Positions 39,401 to 49,311 of a stretch of 64,000 nt of DNA are shown piece after piece. The notes under the pieces were generated by a model, which saw only the letters and a list, made by a program, of their open reading frames with translations, was not told the origin of the DNA and searched no databases. Each line of letters opens with the position of its first letter. Position 1 is the stretch's first letter. Location of the stretch: NCBI GenBank assembly GCA_963575645.1, contig OY754467.1, positions 868,001 to 932,000 of the forward strand, written 5' to 3'. Both the position numbers and the translations under genes were made by a program. The stretch comes from Xanthostigma xanthostigma (Eukaryota; Arthropoda; Insecta; Raphidioptera; Raphidiidae).

Positions 39401-42400
39401 TTGAACACACTACAACACTTTTAAATAAAAACTTAATATTAAATAAAATGGTTTTTATTATTTTATTCTTCCCTAACCTTTGCAAATATCAACATGTAAA
39501 GCATATCATTTACATTGTGAAGTATAACCCACAAAAGTTAAATTTTGATTTCATAAAATTTTCTCGTAGAATTTTTTTTTTGGCGACAAAACCCATCCCT
39601 AACTGCGGATCTTTCTCGTGTAAAATGTATTATGTTAGGTCTCGGCATGAATGGGGGTGGAATGGATTTTCGCGTTATTGAAATGCTGGAATCTCGCTCT
39701 GTTACTTTGGCAATGTATAGATATGTATTCTTTGTCGAGTCGAATGGATACCTACAGCATTTGCAGTCGTCTTATTTTATCTCGCATTTGTTTTTCTCTG
39801 TGCTCTTTTGTTTTGACGTAAGACCTCTGCTTACTGGTATAGGCTGTGTGCACGAAGCCAACTAGCGCCGCTAGTGGGTAATAGAGAATTATTGAACTCA
39901 CTATTTATGGAAATCGCGACATGTTTCTATGGTGATAAGTCAAAAACCTTACTCGGCCATGATGTGTCAAAAAATGTAATAAGGAAAACTGCTGTTAATT
40001 TTATATGTATACAACAAAATTCAGATTGTAAACCATTATATAAATAGCATAACATAAAAGATACGTGAGAATTATTTATCAATTATTACGTACAATATAT
40101 AAATAATTAATTTGTTTACACTGACAGCGGAACGTCAAATTATGGCGCCAATGGTCTTTATTTTAAATAATTCGCCATCAGCGCAACAGCCCGGAACACA
40201 TCAAGCATTTCCAGATCACTTAGTTTTACCCATGTTTTCTTTGTAATTAAAAAACTTCATAAAATTTAAACTATTTTCACTTTTAATGAACATTGCTCAC
40301 TGACATACGGAAAATTTGAGGTTGAAGTTTCCTCTAGTGCTCACCACAAACGCTCGCATCGAAAAATTTGTAACTGCGCCTCCTTGCACATAGCCCATAA
40401 ACCACTCACTTCGAATTATAGAACGCTTTTTATGAATTGACAGAATCGATATATAACGATGAGTGTGTTGTCGTTTAAAAGTAAAAGAAATCCCGTTTAT
40501 TAGTGGCGGGTCTTTGACGATTGGTTTTAAATAAGAAGCACGTCAGATAGTGCTGTGGTTCGTGTATCGATTTCGTTTCATTTGGTGATTGAAGCAGTTC
40601 TTTGCGTATTGTTACTGATAAACGTAATGGTTCTAAACACTACGTTTACAATAAACTAGTTGAAGGTTTATAAACCGTCAACTAAGTTTATTCTAAAAAT
40701 AGAAACAGTTGAATCGTTGACGAATGATTAACAGGTAATTCAAATAGTTCGTTGAATCAATATCCACCACTAATTGTAATTAAAAAAGAGACTGTGTATA
40801 TTTTCCAATTAACACAAAACTAGTAAAACTGGTATAATTGTAAAAAAAAAAAAAAAACACCGATCGCCGGGATAGAACCTACGACCCTCAGGCTACGAGA
40901 CAAGCGTTTTATCTCGCGGCTACCTTCGCCGGTTTTTGTAGTATACGATACATGTATATTGCGACACGCTCGTAAAATTTTCGATCTCCAAAATACGTAC
41001 TACGTTTGTTAGTTTGTAGGGTTTTAGAAGAAACATCTAATGTTGAGCGGATTTATAAACTCCACTGGGACTAAGTCGGTCAGAAACGCGTTTCGAGTGT
41101 CGAGACAAAATATGTTGACTGTAATTCGAGGGCGAACAATGTCAGCAATTTCAGAGACAGGGAAAAATTCCGCGCATAACTCAAGCGGTTCGAAAACAGT
41201 ATTCTAAAAATAATTTTTCATATTTGTAGCTCATCAGTATCACAGTTAGACTGCGTTTTCAACAGGATGGGGGAAAAAAACAAACGTGTCAAAAAAAAAA
41301 GGTCTAACTTCGAAATGAAAATATTTATGTTAAAAAAAAAGTGTTTGACCTTGAAATCGATGTATCCGTTCTTGTCCATGTCGAATGTTCGGAACACGTG
41401 GTCGCAGAACTCCTCGGCGTTTCCGCTCGGGAAGAACATCTTGTACATGTCTACGAATTTCGCCGGCGTCAATCGGCCGTTGGGACAGTCTTGCTATAAC
41501 AGAAAGACAAACAAAATTAAAAGGGTGGTAGTGTATACGTTACAGTAGGTGTCCATTATTTCCTAAGTTGCTTTTTTTTTACCGCCCCTCATTTTTAGTT
41601 TTTGCCCTAAAAAAAAGTATCAGACCAAAAAAGCGCTTAATTTTGATATTAAACCGTGCCGAAATCATGATACATGGGGTTTTTTCACTTTTTACATTTA
41701 ATTTCTTTTTCTCAGAAAAAAAAATGAACTTACAGCAATGAGCAATAGATATTTTTGTAGGGAATTGAACGCTCTACAAAAAAGATCTCTTATGATTTTT
41801 CGAAAAATTCACTTCGTCATAAACTTTTCTAGTTAAAAGTAAAAAAAAGTGATTTTAGTTTTTTTGACCACGTTTTTGAAATTTGTCACTCACCAAATTT
41901 TGTCAGAAAATGCTTTATATACTTCTCTATACTCAGGAATTTTTTCAATTTTTTCGAAGTGGTGGAACAATATGAAAAAAAAAACTAATTTTCTTTCCAT
42001 ATAGCTTTATTTGTTTTTAAACGAAAAGTAAACGTTTTTTCAAACGCAAAACAATAGAAAGAAAATTAGTTTTCATTTTTTTTTCATATGGTTTTCGACG
42101 TAATCCGAAATAATTATAACGGTTGCAAAAACGGATTTGCGACGAATCCCGCCCGCTGCGCGTACTTTTAAAGCGACAGATCACCGTTGCCAGTGAGTCG
42201 GAAAAAAATAACGAGAACATTTCGGCATGAGCGCTTTCGCCTCTCGGTCCCAGAACTTAATTTATAACGTTTCAAATAAGCACATTAAATTTCAGTGTTT
42301 TTTTTTTTGTACAAATCAAACATGCAACAAAATATCAATCGTACAGCGCGATAAGATCAATACAGGAGCCAATATGTAAAAAAAAATGATATATCACAAG

Positions 42401-45400
42401 CCGTCTAATTTGTACGCCATTGTTGAATTTAATGGCGCGTATTTATTCATAAAAACACGGGTGTATAAAATAAAAAAAAAAAACGAGTGTGCTTTAGACC
42501 ACACGACTGAAGTAAAACTTCTTTGCCATAATTTGTTATTATTCGCCCGAAAATTCACAAAATATGAACTTTAAAATGATTTTACAATTGTATTCACTTT
42601 AAACGTAGAATATTTAATGTATTGAACAAAATATTAATTTATAAAATTGTTCAAGAACGAAATGAATAAGTCTAATGTAAGAAGAAAGAAACATAAACAT
42701 AAAGATAATGAAAACAAAAGTAATACATTGCAATTACTTAGCTCTCGTTGGATTTTAAGGAGGTTGATCCGTTACAGTCCCAATCAAAAGTAAGTCGAAT
42801 TCTAAATGGGAACTTTTCCATAATAAATTTTTACAAAAGGGTGTAAGTCGATGATACCAATAAATTATTGTGATAATAAATATTTTTTTTTAATATTATT
42901 AATTATTTCAGTATTTTACTTAATTTGTACAAAGTTACATTAAAAAAATAAATTTATGTAAATATATTTTGTATTTTACATATTATTTGCAGTAAATAAT
43001 TTAAAAAAGAAATTATAAATAATAAAAATTGAAATTAAATCATTCAAAAGTTGAAAATTCAGTTAAAATTGTCAAGAATAAGAGTCCATAATTGAAAAGT
43101 GCTAAGGTTTAATAATTTTTTTTATTGATTAAAAGTCTCCTAATTAAATTGGAAAAAAAAAAATATTAAAATATGTGTAAGACATCGATGCTTTACAATT
43201 TACATAGTTAGTTTTCGGAACTGCTGACATTATTTGGTTATTTGCAAAAAATTAAAATGTACCGTTTGCATGCTAGATTGACATATTTTCCATAAGACTA
43301 CATGTAAAAGTTTTTTTTTAATTTTGACTTTATAAATCTCCTAATGATTTTGGATTTTTTACAGAAAATTTTGTTATAAAAAAATCTATTAAAAAAACTT
43401 TATTTCAGCGTTTTTTCATTATCTTCGTAAAACGGCTCAACCTCCTTAAGCGTAAAAATTTATGAAATATACTATTTAGCTCTGCAAGTTAAGTAGGTTT
43501 ACAAAACTTTTTTCTGTCACCCGATAGCTCCACAGGCAAGTACCTATGTGTCATTCTATTGTTATAGTACTGCTTATATTTTCGGCCACCCGATGGCGCC
43601 ACTAGCCAGTGAAGTATTTGTCATCCTCTTTCTATCTTCACTAACTTATATCTCCCTCTCAACTTCCGTTCGCCTCGCCCGATCACACTTTCCGTAAGGC
43701 GTAAATCTCTCGTCACGCATTCACCAGCTTACTCCCCAAGTCAAGCGTGCGTAAAGAAGTTTTACTTCAAAAAATAAAAACGTCTTTAAGGTGACTGTTC
43801 ATCAGCTGTTTTATTATTAGAAGTGGTGTTTGCTCTGAAGTGAAGCCCTATAAAAATCGACGTAAGCCATTTTTGTTTGTGGCCACACATTCTACAGAAT
43901 ACCAGCTACCCTCCATGAATAAGAAACACACGCTTTCTTCTAAGTACACAAAAGCAAAGAGTATGGCGTTATCTTTCATCTTTTTCCGCGCATAATTTTG
44001 GTACCACAACAAAAAGCCAATAAGTGAAACCGAGATGGGAAAGTAATGTAATACCAACCTGACGCGCTCGTTTTACACCAAAAAAAAAAGCGGTCCACAG
44101 ACCAAGAACGAACGCACAACATTAGAGGTACAGTAGAACCTCGCGTCTGTCGCTTCCAGATCTCAACTGTTGGTCTAACTCTATAACAGTGATGGCGAAC
44201 CCTTTTTGAGAAGTGGGTCCAAATTTTGTTAATTATTTTTTTTTAGTACTAGCTCGTGGTCCACTAAGTCAGTGGCGTTACTTGCAAAGGGAGAGGGGAG
44301 ATGGTTAATAATTATTTTTTTTTAGTTTTGCCAAAGTTGAGAAAGATTACGGTTATCGTCAAAAATCGCATTTTTTTAAAGGGGCACGCCTTGAAAAAAT
44401 TGCAGAAATCGAATTGTTTAATATACTTTTGAAATTGAGAATGCTTATGGAAAAAAATACGCTGACTTCGATGAGCGTAAGCAAACGTCTGTATCTCTTT
44501 TAGTTTAGAAACTACGGCCATTCGGAGGTTTTTGTATGATTTTCTAAAAACTATAAACGCAACTAACTTCTAAACCAAAAGACATACAGACGTTTGTTTG
44601 TGCTCATTGGATTCAGCGTGTTTTTTTCTATAAGTATGATGATTTTGTCAAAGTTCCAAAGATTTCGGTTTTCGTCAAAAATTGCATTTTTTTAAAACGC
44701 CTTGAAAAAATTGCTGAAATCGAATTGTTTAATATACTTTTAAAATTGAGAACGCTTACAGAAAAAAATACGCTCAATTCAATGAGCGTAAGCAAACGTC
44801 TGTATCTCTTTTAGTTTGGAAACTACGGCCATACGGAGGTATTGTATGATTTTCTGAAAACTATAAACGCAAATAACTTCTAAAAGCACACTTTCCAGTC
44901 TAGGTGTCACGCAAAAATACCCGACAAGAAAACAAAACTACAAAAAGTTGTTTCGTTAGAATTTTATATTATTAAACGGTTTGTTTTTTATCTATACGTC
45001 CGTTTGTACCGGCATCAGTCGAAAACGGTTCGACCGATTTCGATGAAACTCGCTACACTGTCCATTGGTACCTAAACTTTAAAATAGAGGAGCGCTTTTC
45101 ATCCGGTTATACGACGGGTTTAAAGATAGTATTCCGAAATCAAATATGTTCACTGGATAGACTAAAATCTCAAATAAACACACGCAGACTACGATCTATC
45201 TCTCTTTCTCTTGTACGCGATACAATGTGTTTGTTTATCCTCTTTTAGTGCCTCGTCGAGATAGTACACAAAAACAGTATCTAAATTCCACTGAAATTTC
45301 AGTATTCGTATATCGTTCACCAATAGATTTCAGCACTTAGTGACGTCACCGTTCCGATATAAAAGCGTGTAAATAAGGTCGAATTTTGTGCGTCATTTGT

Positions 45401-46111
45401 CACTTTCCAACCAGGAGTTTCGAAACTTTCCAGTGGGGAAAAAATTCGTTTGCCACCAACACAACTAGCTTTTTAAATGCCCCTCTTTCAGACCTGCTCT
45501 AAATTATGATTTCACAAAAAATCTGCGAAATATAGTATATTACACCACACTGGCCGAAAGTATGATATTCTTGCCCTGCGCGTCATGATGTCTGAGGCGA
45601 ATACGCGTGCAAGAGTATCAAACTTTCGGCCAGTGTGGTGTATACTTACTATTTTTCTTCATACCTCGGTCGTAAGCACGCTTATTAAATACATTAATTA
45701 ATTAATTACTTAAAAACATAGATAAATTCCAAGCAAGCAGCTTTGAGGTTATACGTAAAAACACGAATGACAGCTGGTCGCGACTATTAGCTAGAATGTA
45801 ATAGGGTTGCTATGGAAACGGCATCTGAACAACAGTTGAGTGGTTGTTTTATGCTTTACTGCCGCCCGAACGTACGAACTTCCCGCATCGGTGCGTGTAA
45901 TCCCACCAATGCGTAATTGTTTCACTTTCTGCCTTACAATATTGATGCCGAAAGTATGCACTTTCGATCGAGGTATGAAGAAAAATCGATTTTGTCGTAC
46001 CTTAAAGCCTTTGTACCATTCCTTGATCGTAGTCTCATCGTATCTCGTATGACTTTTGAGAAAGTCCATGTCCTCCTTGGAGAGTTTGTCTTTGCTTCCG
46101 AAACAGCCCAT
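30235..46111 (-). CDS. Neuronal calcium sensor, visinin/recoverin-like (fly CG7646-type)
   Basis: Four coding exons on the minus strand, 46111-46001, 41493-41350, 31078-30950 and 30411-30235, all join in phase 0 to give 186 residues. The product is a cytosolic, membrane-recruited EF-hand calcium sensor of the same family as the neighbouring neurocalcin. [19 protein letters not shown] carries the Gly2 myristoylation signal. EF1 is inactive (CPNG at 40-43). EF2 ([12 protein letters not shown], 75-86), EF3 ([12 protein letters not shown], 111-122) and EF4 ([12 protein letters not shown], 158-169) are intact. The protein ends [10 protein letters not shown]. From memory it matches Drosophila CG7646, which I recall as adjacent to Nca in flies, so the head-to-tail pair is probably ancestral. 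The introns (4.5, 10.3 and 0.5 kb) are filled with transposons. A 74-nt untranslated lead (46112-46185) follows an acceptor GTTCCAG, so an upstream noncoding exon is expected. Confidence 0.93.
30950..31078 (-). CDS. Calcium sensor, coding exon 3 (end of EF2, EF3)
   Basis: Residues 86-128, [20 protein letters not shown] through EF3 to EMTKIVQ. The acceptor is GTTCACCAG and the donor is CAG|GTCAGT. Confidence 0.95.
31181..31285. repeat. Intronic hairpin element
   Basis: A perfect 12-bp stem CTAAACCGATAC / GTATCGGTTTAG with a five-base loop (31211-31239) lies inside looser outer arms (CTGTTCCAGCCTCTCTACGAA near 31181 and TTCGCAGAGGGGTTGAAACA near 31261). It is a probable foldback-type transposon relic in the 10-kb intron. 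Confidence 0.6.
31474..31796. mobile_element. MITE with ~40-bp terminal inverted repeats and TA flanks
   Basis: The left end TAATACGCGCCACGGATCTA is repeated inverted at the right (…ATTCGTGGCGCGTATTA). The arms run about 40 bp with a few differences and TA lies outside both ends. At 323 bp it is non-coding and intronic to the calcium-sensor gene. Confidence 0.75.
31797..33747. other. intron sequence, no element resolved
   Basis: Part of the 10-kb calcium-sensor intron. 32110-32730 has the look of a longer non-coding element (AAGAGGTTAGGTCACCTTGG near its left) but a matching right end was not found. A G-rich run (GGGCGGCGGGGCGGGGGGGG) is at 33451-33473. Confidence 0.35.
33750..33902. mobile_element. 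Short MITE, 'CCGTATTTTNCGGACTATAAGACGC' type
   Basis: The left end CCGTATTTTGCGGACTATAA is answered by TTATAGTCCGAAAAATACGG at the right, with TA on both outer sides (33748-33749 and 33903-33904). A third, internal GTGCGTCTTATGATCCGAAG gives a half-copy in the middle. Ends of this sequence are very widespread in animal genomes. Confidence 0.85.
34303..34875. mobile_element. Decayed Tc1/mariner element with transposase remnant
   Basis: About 42-bp terminal inverted repeats start CAGTATGTAAACGCGTAAGG and end ACGTGTTTACATACTG, with TA outside. On the minus strand 34560-34755 still reads [19 protein letters not shown] ... [20 protein letters not shown] sequence (here [16 protein letters not shown]), the end region of a Tc1/mariner-type transposase. 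The QQDGAPPH catalytic block is destroyed, so it cannot encode an active enzyme. Confidence 0.8.
35508..35903 (-). mobile_element. DNA transposon, 'ACGTGATAACGT' family, short copy
   Basis: It has the two ends of the family at 47895-48490 and 59697-60298: TTGACGTGATAACGTCTTAT at the left and GACTTTACAGACAACCAATT at the right. The interior is largely different or deleted, giving 396 bp. The subterminal ACGTGATAACGT occurs inverted near both ends. Confidence 0.7.
35950..36200 (-). pseudogene. Tc1-like transposase fragment
   Basis: On the minus strand [18 protein letters not shown], a stop, then [18 protein letters not shown] follow each other. The WFSDE block and the R-R-WRR-GERFA block are the order seen around the second catalytic Asp of Tc1-like transposases. 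The in-frame stop and the lack of the rest of the gene show a dead fragment within the calcium-sensor intron. Confidence 0.6.
36363..36785. mobile_element. MITE, 'GCTGCACACGAG' family
   Basis: It begins TTAAGGCCGCTGCACACGAA and carries the family landmarks GACAGTTCGAATATAAACAC, CCACGTGACAAGATACTG and CTGATTGGTTCTTGCTCATA, then CCCGCAGTGACGTCA. The right terminus is diverged. TTAA at the left end suggests a TTAA-targeting (piggyBac-like) element. Confidence 0.7.
36786..37223. other. intron sequence with a G+C-rich patch
   Basis: 36975-37130 is unusually G+C- and CpG-rich for this window (GACGGCGACCTGTCGCCTCG). It may be a promoter-like patch for an alternative first exon of the calcium-sensor gene or a transposon piece. 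No coding similarity is seen. Confidence 0.3.
37224..37732. mobile_element. hAT-type MITE with 8-bp target duplication
   Basis: Terminal inverted repeats TAGTGATGTGCCGGAT / ATCCGGCACATCACTA are flanked by ATTCCAAC (37216-37223) and GTTCCAAC (37733-37740), an 8-bp duplication with one change. Subterminal GCGGATACGGAT repeats and an internal hairpin (ATATTGCACAT...ATGTGCAATAT) fill the 509 bp. End sequence and duplication length are those of hAT elements. Confidence 0.9.
37745..38380 (+). repeat. Dispersed ~600-bp repeat, copy 1
   Basis: It matches 56620-57225 in inverted orientation over nearly its whole length. Shared blocks include ACCAAATTTTGGGGAGATGT, TTGTTTTTGGGGACAATCGG and GGTAACCGTGGCAACGAATA, then GCCATTACCCGCG. 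Neither copy has an open frame or clear terminal repeats. It is probably a non-autonomous element of unknown class. Confidence 0.75.
38381..41349. other. calcium-sensor intron, repeats only
   Basis: This is the end of the 10-kb intron. 38940-39090 has the TGAAGG...TTTTAGAGATTACCCCCTA ... TTATAATATTAGTATA tail common to RTE-type LINE ends in insects. 39097-39144 is a copy of the GTACGGTTCGCTT repeat. 40858-40932 is a tRNA-like SINE head (see the entry at 640). The remainder is unassigned. Confidence 0.45.
40858..40932 (-). repeat. tRNA-like SINE head
   Basis: On the minus strand it reads GGTAGCCGCGAGATAAAACG (A-box region), CTTGTCTCGTAGCCTGAGGG, then the B box GTAGGTTCTATCCCGGCG and a long T run. 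The acceptor stem does not pair, so it is not a working tRNA gene. Confidence 0.5.
41350..41493 (-). CDS. Calcium sensor, coding exon 2 (EF1-EF2)
   Basis: Residues 38-85, [20 protein letters not shown] through [17 protein letters not shown]. The acceptor is TTCTGTTATAG; the donor AAG|GTCAAA has GT but is otherwise off consensus. Confidence 0.95.
41500..42754. other. calcium-sensor intron with a long hairpin
   Basis: 41970-42095 folds back on itself (TGAAAAAAAAAACTAATTTT and AAAATTAGTTTTCATTTTTT, with the complementary GAAAGAAAATTAG). No coding sequence. The rest is A+T-rich and unassigned. Confidence 0.4.
42755..43449. mobile_element. TTAA-flanked MITE
   Basis: TTAAGGAGGTTGATCCGTTA at the left and AACGGCTCAACCTCCTTAA at the right form about 17-bp inverted repeats, bounded by TTAA at both sides. 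It is 695 bp, very A+T-rich inside and non-coding. A TTAA target fits piggyBac-like transposition. Confidence 0.75.
43450..44324. other. calcium-sensor intron, transposon fragments
   Basis: 43741-43775 ends GCGTAAAGAAGTTTTACTTC, an end-fragment of the GAAGTGAAAACTT family. TACAGTAGAACCTCGCG at 44130 looks like one end of a pogo/Tigger element, and AACAGTGATGGCGAACCC at 44187 like a hAT end. None is complete. Confidence 0.35.
44325..44886 (+). repeat. Tandem duplication, two ~245-bp copies
   Basis: 44325-44570 and 44640-44886 share AATCGAATTGTTTAATATAC, GAGCGTAAGCAAACGTCTGT, ATCTCTTTTAGTTT and GAAACTACGGCCAT..GGAGGT at about 90% identity, with a period near 315 bp. It is non-coding and lies within the 4.5-kb intron. 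Confidence 0.8.
45543..45640. mobile_element. 98-bp MITE with TA duplication
   Basis: CACCACACTGGCCGAAAGTA at the left is answered by ACTTTCGGCCAGTGTGGTG at the right, with TA on both sides. The arms are about 25 bp and nearly perfect and the loop is under 50 bp. It is a very short Tc1/mariner-type MITE. Confidence 0.85.
45651..45986. repeat. Inverted repeat ending at exon 1 of the calcium sensor
   Basis: ATTTTTCTTCATACCTCGGT at 45651 pairs with CGAGGTATGAAGAAAAAT at 45969-45986, fifteen bases from the exon-1 donor at 46001. The arms are short and the interior shows no further pairing. This is a probable transposon insertion in intron 1 very near the splice site. Confidence 0.55.
46001..46111 (-). 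CDS. Calcium sensor, coding exon 1
   Basis: Residues 1-37, [20 protein letters not shown] to KEWYKGFK. The donor is AAG|GTACGA. The start is the ATG giving the MGxxxS myristoylation signal. An in-frame ATG further upstream would put it internal, and that frame crosses an acceptor (GTTCCAG at 46186), so the upstream ATG is not used. Confidence 0.93.
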
Positions 46112-46271
46112 CGTCGCGTCGATAAATGGCGTCGCTGTAGTTGAGCCGCCGATGGAACGTGGCGTCGTTTCGTAGCTGGGGTTTCCTGGAACAAAACCCA
46201 ACCATTAGATATGATTGAGATAATATACAAACGCCAAAAGTGTACACTCCGCTAAGTTAGTGACAAATAGG

Positions 46272-46604
46272 TAGAGCTGTAAAAGTAACGAGAAATTGTG
46301 TACCCGTATGTATTCGTTACTTAAAGAATCAGTACCCGTTACTTTCGTATCGTTACGTTACTCGTTACTTTTCATACGACATACAATCGTGTACTAAACA
46401 GCATCAAGCATGTACCATCGCATCGAGGCGCGTCGCATACGTGATACGGTATGACTTCGTTCGTATAACGTATAACCGCATCAAACGAGTCGAACTGACA
46501 TGGATACGACAAATGCGAGTAACGAAATGAATTTGTAAGTAACGATTCGTTAATTCGAGTCAGAGTTACTCAGTAACGAATACATACGGTTTGTTACAGC
46601 TCTA
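46272..46604. mobile_element. hAT-type MITE with 8-bp target duplication
   Basis: Ends TAGAGCTGTAA / TTACAGCTCTA are flanked by CAAATAGG (46264-46271) and CAAATAAG (46605-46612), one mismatch in eight. The inner arms repeat GTAACGAATACATACG-type sequence. It is 333 bp and non-coding, and abuts the foldback element to its right. Confidence 0.85.
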
Positions 46605-47117
46605 CAAATAAGTAAATAAACGAAATTTTTATTATTAGTTATTAGTAAAAATGAACTAAAAAGTTAAAAATAATTTTATTCCGATTAGAAATGTCTTTTT
46701 ATACGTAGGGGAGGACGGGGTCAATTATAACAGTGACTATTTTAGTGACATCTACCAACAAAATGAGAACATAAGACTACTGCATTGATGTGCTTACATG
46801 TCGCTGGTGACTGAATGGTACACCAATACAGTAGAATCATTTTCTCATTTTGCAGTCACTGTTACAATTGACCCCGTCCTCCCCTACCTACTTATCACAG
46901 TCTCAAGTTTTCAAATAAAAGCGTGTTATATTTTTATAACAAGAGACAACAAAAAGACGGTGTAACAAGCTTTTATTTGATAACTTGAGACTGTGATGAG
47001 TCCGTATTAAAGACGCATTTCTAATCGAAATAAAATTATTTTTAACTTTTCAGTTCATTTTTACTAACTAATAAAAACTTGTTTTTAAAAATTTGTTTCG
47101 TTTATTTATTTTTAAGC
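46605..47117. mobile_element. Foldback element interrupted by a smaller MITE
   Basis: The left arm (46605-46705 plus 46887-46922) pairs with the right arm (46968-47117): for example AATGAACTAAAAAGTTAAAA with its complement near 47041, and CACAGTCTCAAGTTTTCAAA with TTTGATAACTTGAGACTGTG. The left arm is split by the element at 46708-46884; without it the arms are about 140 bp each. Confidence 0.8.
46708..46884. mobile_element. 177-bp MITE nested in a foldback arm
   Basis: GGGGAGGACGGGGTCAATTA at the left and its near-complement ending GACCCCGTCCTCCCC at the right make about 30-bp terminal repeats. TA is outside both ends. The arms extend into ACAGTGACT / AGTCACTGT. Confidence 0.85.
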
Positions 47118-47894
47118 TTTTGAAAATTCGTTAAAAAGTTATAAATTTATTTATTTGTACTATTGGAGCGAGAGAGAACACGTCGCTGCGAAAGTAAATA
47201 ACCGGAAGCTAGACAAAATATTTTAAGAACTCCTGTAGCCTTTCATCGTTCATATATAGAGCGTATTTATGTCTGCAAAAGCAAAGAGTAGGCATACTAC
47301 AAGAGGCGACACACGCAACAAAGAAGCCGATATTCGATCGCAAACAATTCAAATGAGAACGTTAGTCGACAGAGCGAAATTTAGTTAGTATAGAATTTCG
47401 CTTAAATTTATGCTTCACAGATTGCCGCCGAGGGCGGCTGCCCCGGTTTGCCCCCCCCCCTCTAGATTCGGGGCTGTGTTCGCTGTGTCGCCTCTTATCG
47501 AACTTGTCTACTCTTTGGTAATGTATAAATACGTACGTATATGCAAATTTAAAGCCGGTACACAAACTTCCCCGTTTTGTGTCAATACTGCGAAATTTAA
47601 AATATATACCGAGAGAGACGAAGAGAGAAGAGAGAGAGAGAGAGCGTACGAGAAGGTATACAACATTATGTACAGTGCACACATCAAATATGACTACATT
47701 CAAAGTAGAGTTAAATCACAACCCATTATTAAAGTAAGGTAAAACCGGAGATATTATGGTCGACGCAATTTTCGTCGACAACTGCGCTATACGCAAAATG
47801 AAAACTTGTTCACAATAATCGTTGGTTAATGTTTACAATTTATTATTTTTAAAAATAAATTATCGGAAAATAAAACAATTAAATAAAAAAAAAA
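47118..47894. other. intergenic repeats, no gene
   Basis: 47368-47412 (GCGAAATTTAGTTAGTATAG then AATTTCGC, a hairpin) recurs at 61293-61338. A poly(C) run at 47452-47460 and a short (AG)n at 47625-47646 are present. No coding sequence. Confidence 0.4.
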
Positions 47895-48490
47895 AATTGG
47901 TTGTCTGTAAAGTCGGTTTACGGACGATAGTTTTACGTGATAACGTATTCCGTAATACATAACCTAAATTTATATAATAATTATAATAATTCGAATCTAT
48001 GATATTGCATCTTTTGCTTCAAATTTAGGTTAATTTTATTTATTAAAATTACTCACCACCTATAATAATAATTGTTTTTTTTAACTTTCTTTCTTTCGTA
48101 TTTATTTTAAGTCTCAAAGATTAACTGTCATAATATTTTGAAAACAATTGTTTCATTGTTTATATAAAATTCCAAAACCTACTTACAATATTTAAGTATT
48201 TTCATACGTCAAAAAATTGATTTTTATAATGATAAAATTTGTATGAAAACGATTTTTTCGAGAGATGAGACCTAGCTAAAACGATTTTTTGCCCCCCAAA
48301 ATCCCTTTTCAGTAAATTTCATCCAAATCGTTAGGGCCGTTTTCGAGAAAAGCACGTACACGGTCAGGCGGAACGTTAGGAACGTTAGGAGCGCTAGGAA
48401 CGTTACACTTTTTCGTGCATGCAGCCGGTGTTTTATCAATTTATAAGATTGGTGATTCATCAATTTATAAGACGTTATCACGTCAAAAAA
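47895..48490 (+). mobile_element. DNA transposon, 'ACGTGATAACGT' family, long copy 1
   Basis: It runs from AATTGGTTGTCTGTAAAGTC to AAGACGTTATCACGTCAAAA and aligns end to end, inverted, with 59697-60298. Landmarks include GAGATGAGACCTAGCTAAAA and CGTTAGGGCCGTTTTCGAGA. It is non-coding. ACGTGATAACGT occurs inverted near both termini. Confidence 0.8.
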
Positions 48491-48732
48491 CTTCTTTAAA
48501 AACAATCGTTTTCTTTTGCACTAAAAAACAGCAAATAGTTTTGATCAGAATAATTTTCAACATTTGTAAAAAGAAAACCATCTGACGCGCATCAAAAACA
48601 GCAACAGTACGATTTTATGAGCGCCCAATAGTTTTCTTATCTCAAATTATTATTATCTACCTTTCAGTGACTTGTGATTTTAAAAGAAAACGTCGTTGTT
48701 TTAAAGAAGTTTTTTTTACTTTTTAGTCGTAA

Positions 48733-49311
48733 CTAGTGTGACCTGTGCGAATTGTTCGCACTAAATAAGTATAATAATTATCACTTTACAAAATTATTTT
48801 TTAAATATGATTGCAGGTATTCAATTCGTTTCTAATTTTGCACACTAACGTTCTTCTTTGTGTTGTATTACAATATGAAGCTCAGATGACAGATCGAAGA
48901 AATATTTTACTAAAATTGTCATATAGAGGCGCATGTAGCAAAAGCGTTGAGCTAAGCCGTCAGATGGCATCACGCAGCATTGCTCTGACGTTGTTTTTAA
49001 ATTAAAGCCGTCAGATGGCAGTATGCAGTATTGTGTCTGTTGTATTACAATATGAAGGTCAGATGACAGATCGAAGTGTTGACGTTGTTTCAAAATTAAA
49101 GCCGTCAGATGGCAGACGTTGTTCACCGTTGCTGGTAATTAATTGATTTACAAAAACAAAAGCAATAATAAATTTTTTAGTTGTCGATGTCAGTAGAGCA
49201 AGCAATTATCTGTAAAATGATACCTATATAATTTATGTGGAGAAATTGTGTGGTTTTTTCTAAAAGGGGAGGCAAACATCTTAACCTTAACGTATTAATA
49301 TATACCTATGA
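48733..49311 (-). mobile_element. Non-autonomous Helitron, copy 3
   Basis: Minus-strand start TCATAGGTATATATTAATAC after an A; end with a hairpin of GTGCGAA / TTCGCAC type and CTAG before a T. The interior carries the CCGTCAGATGGCAG repeats and matches the copies at 11599 and 61868 throughout. It is 579 bp. Confidence 0.85.

Noticed and set aside
47362..47742. Overlapping 110-113-codon frames on both strands
   Set aside because: Carried by a poly(C) run and an (AG)n tract; no protein resemblance on either strand.
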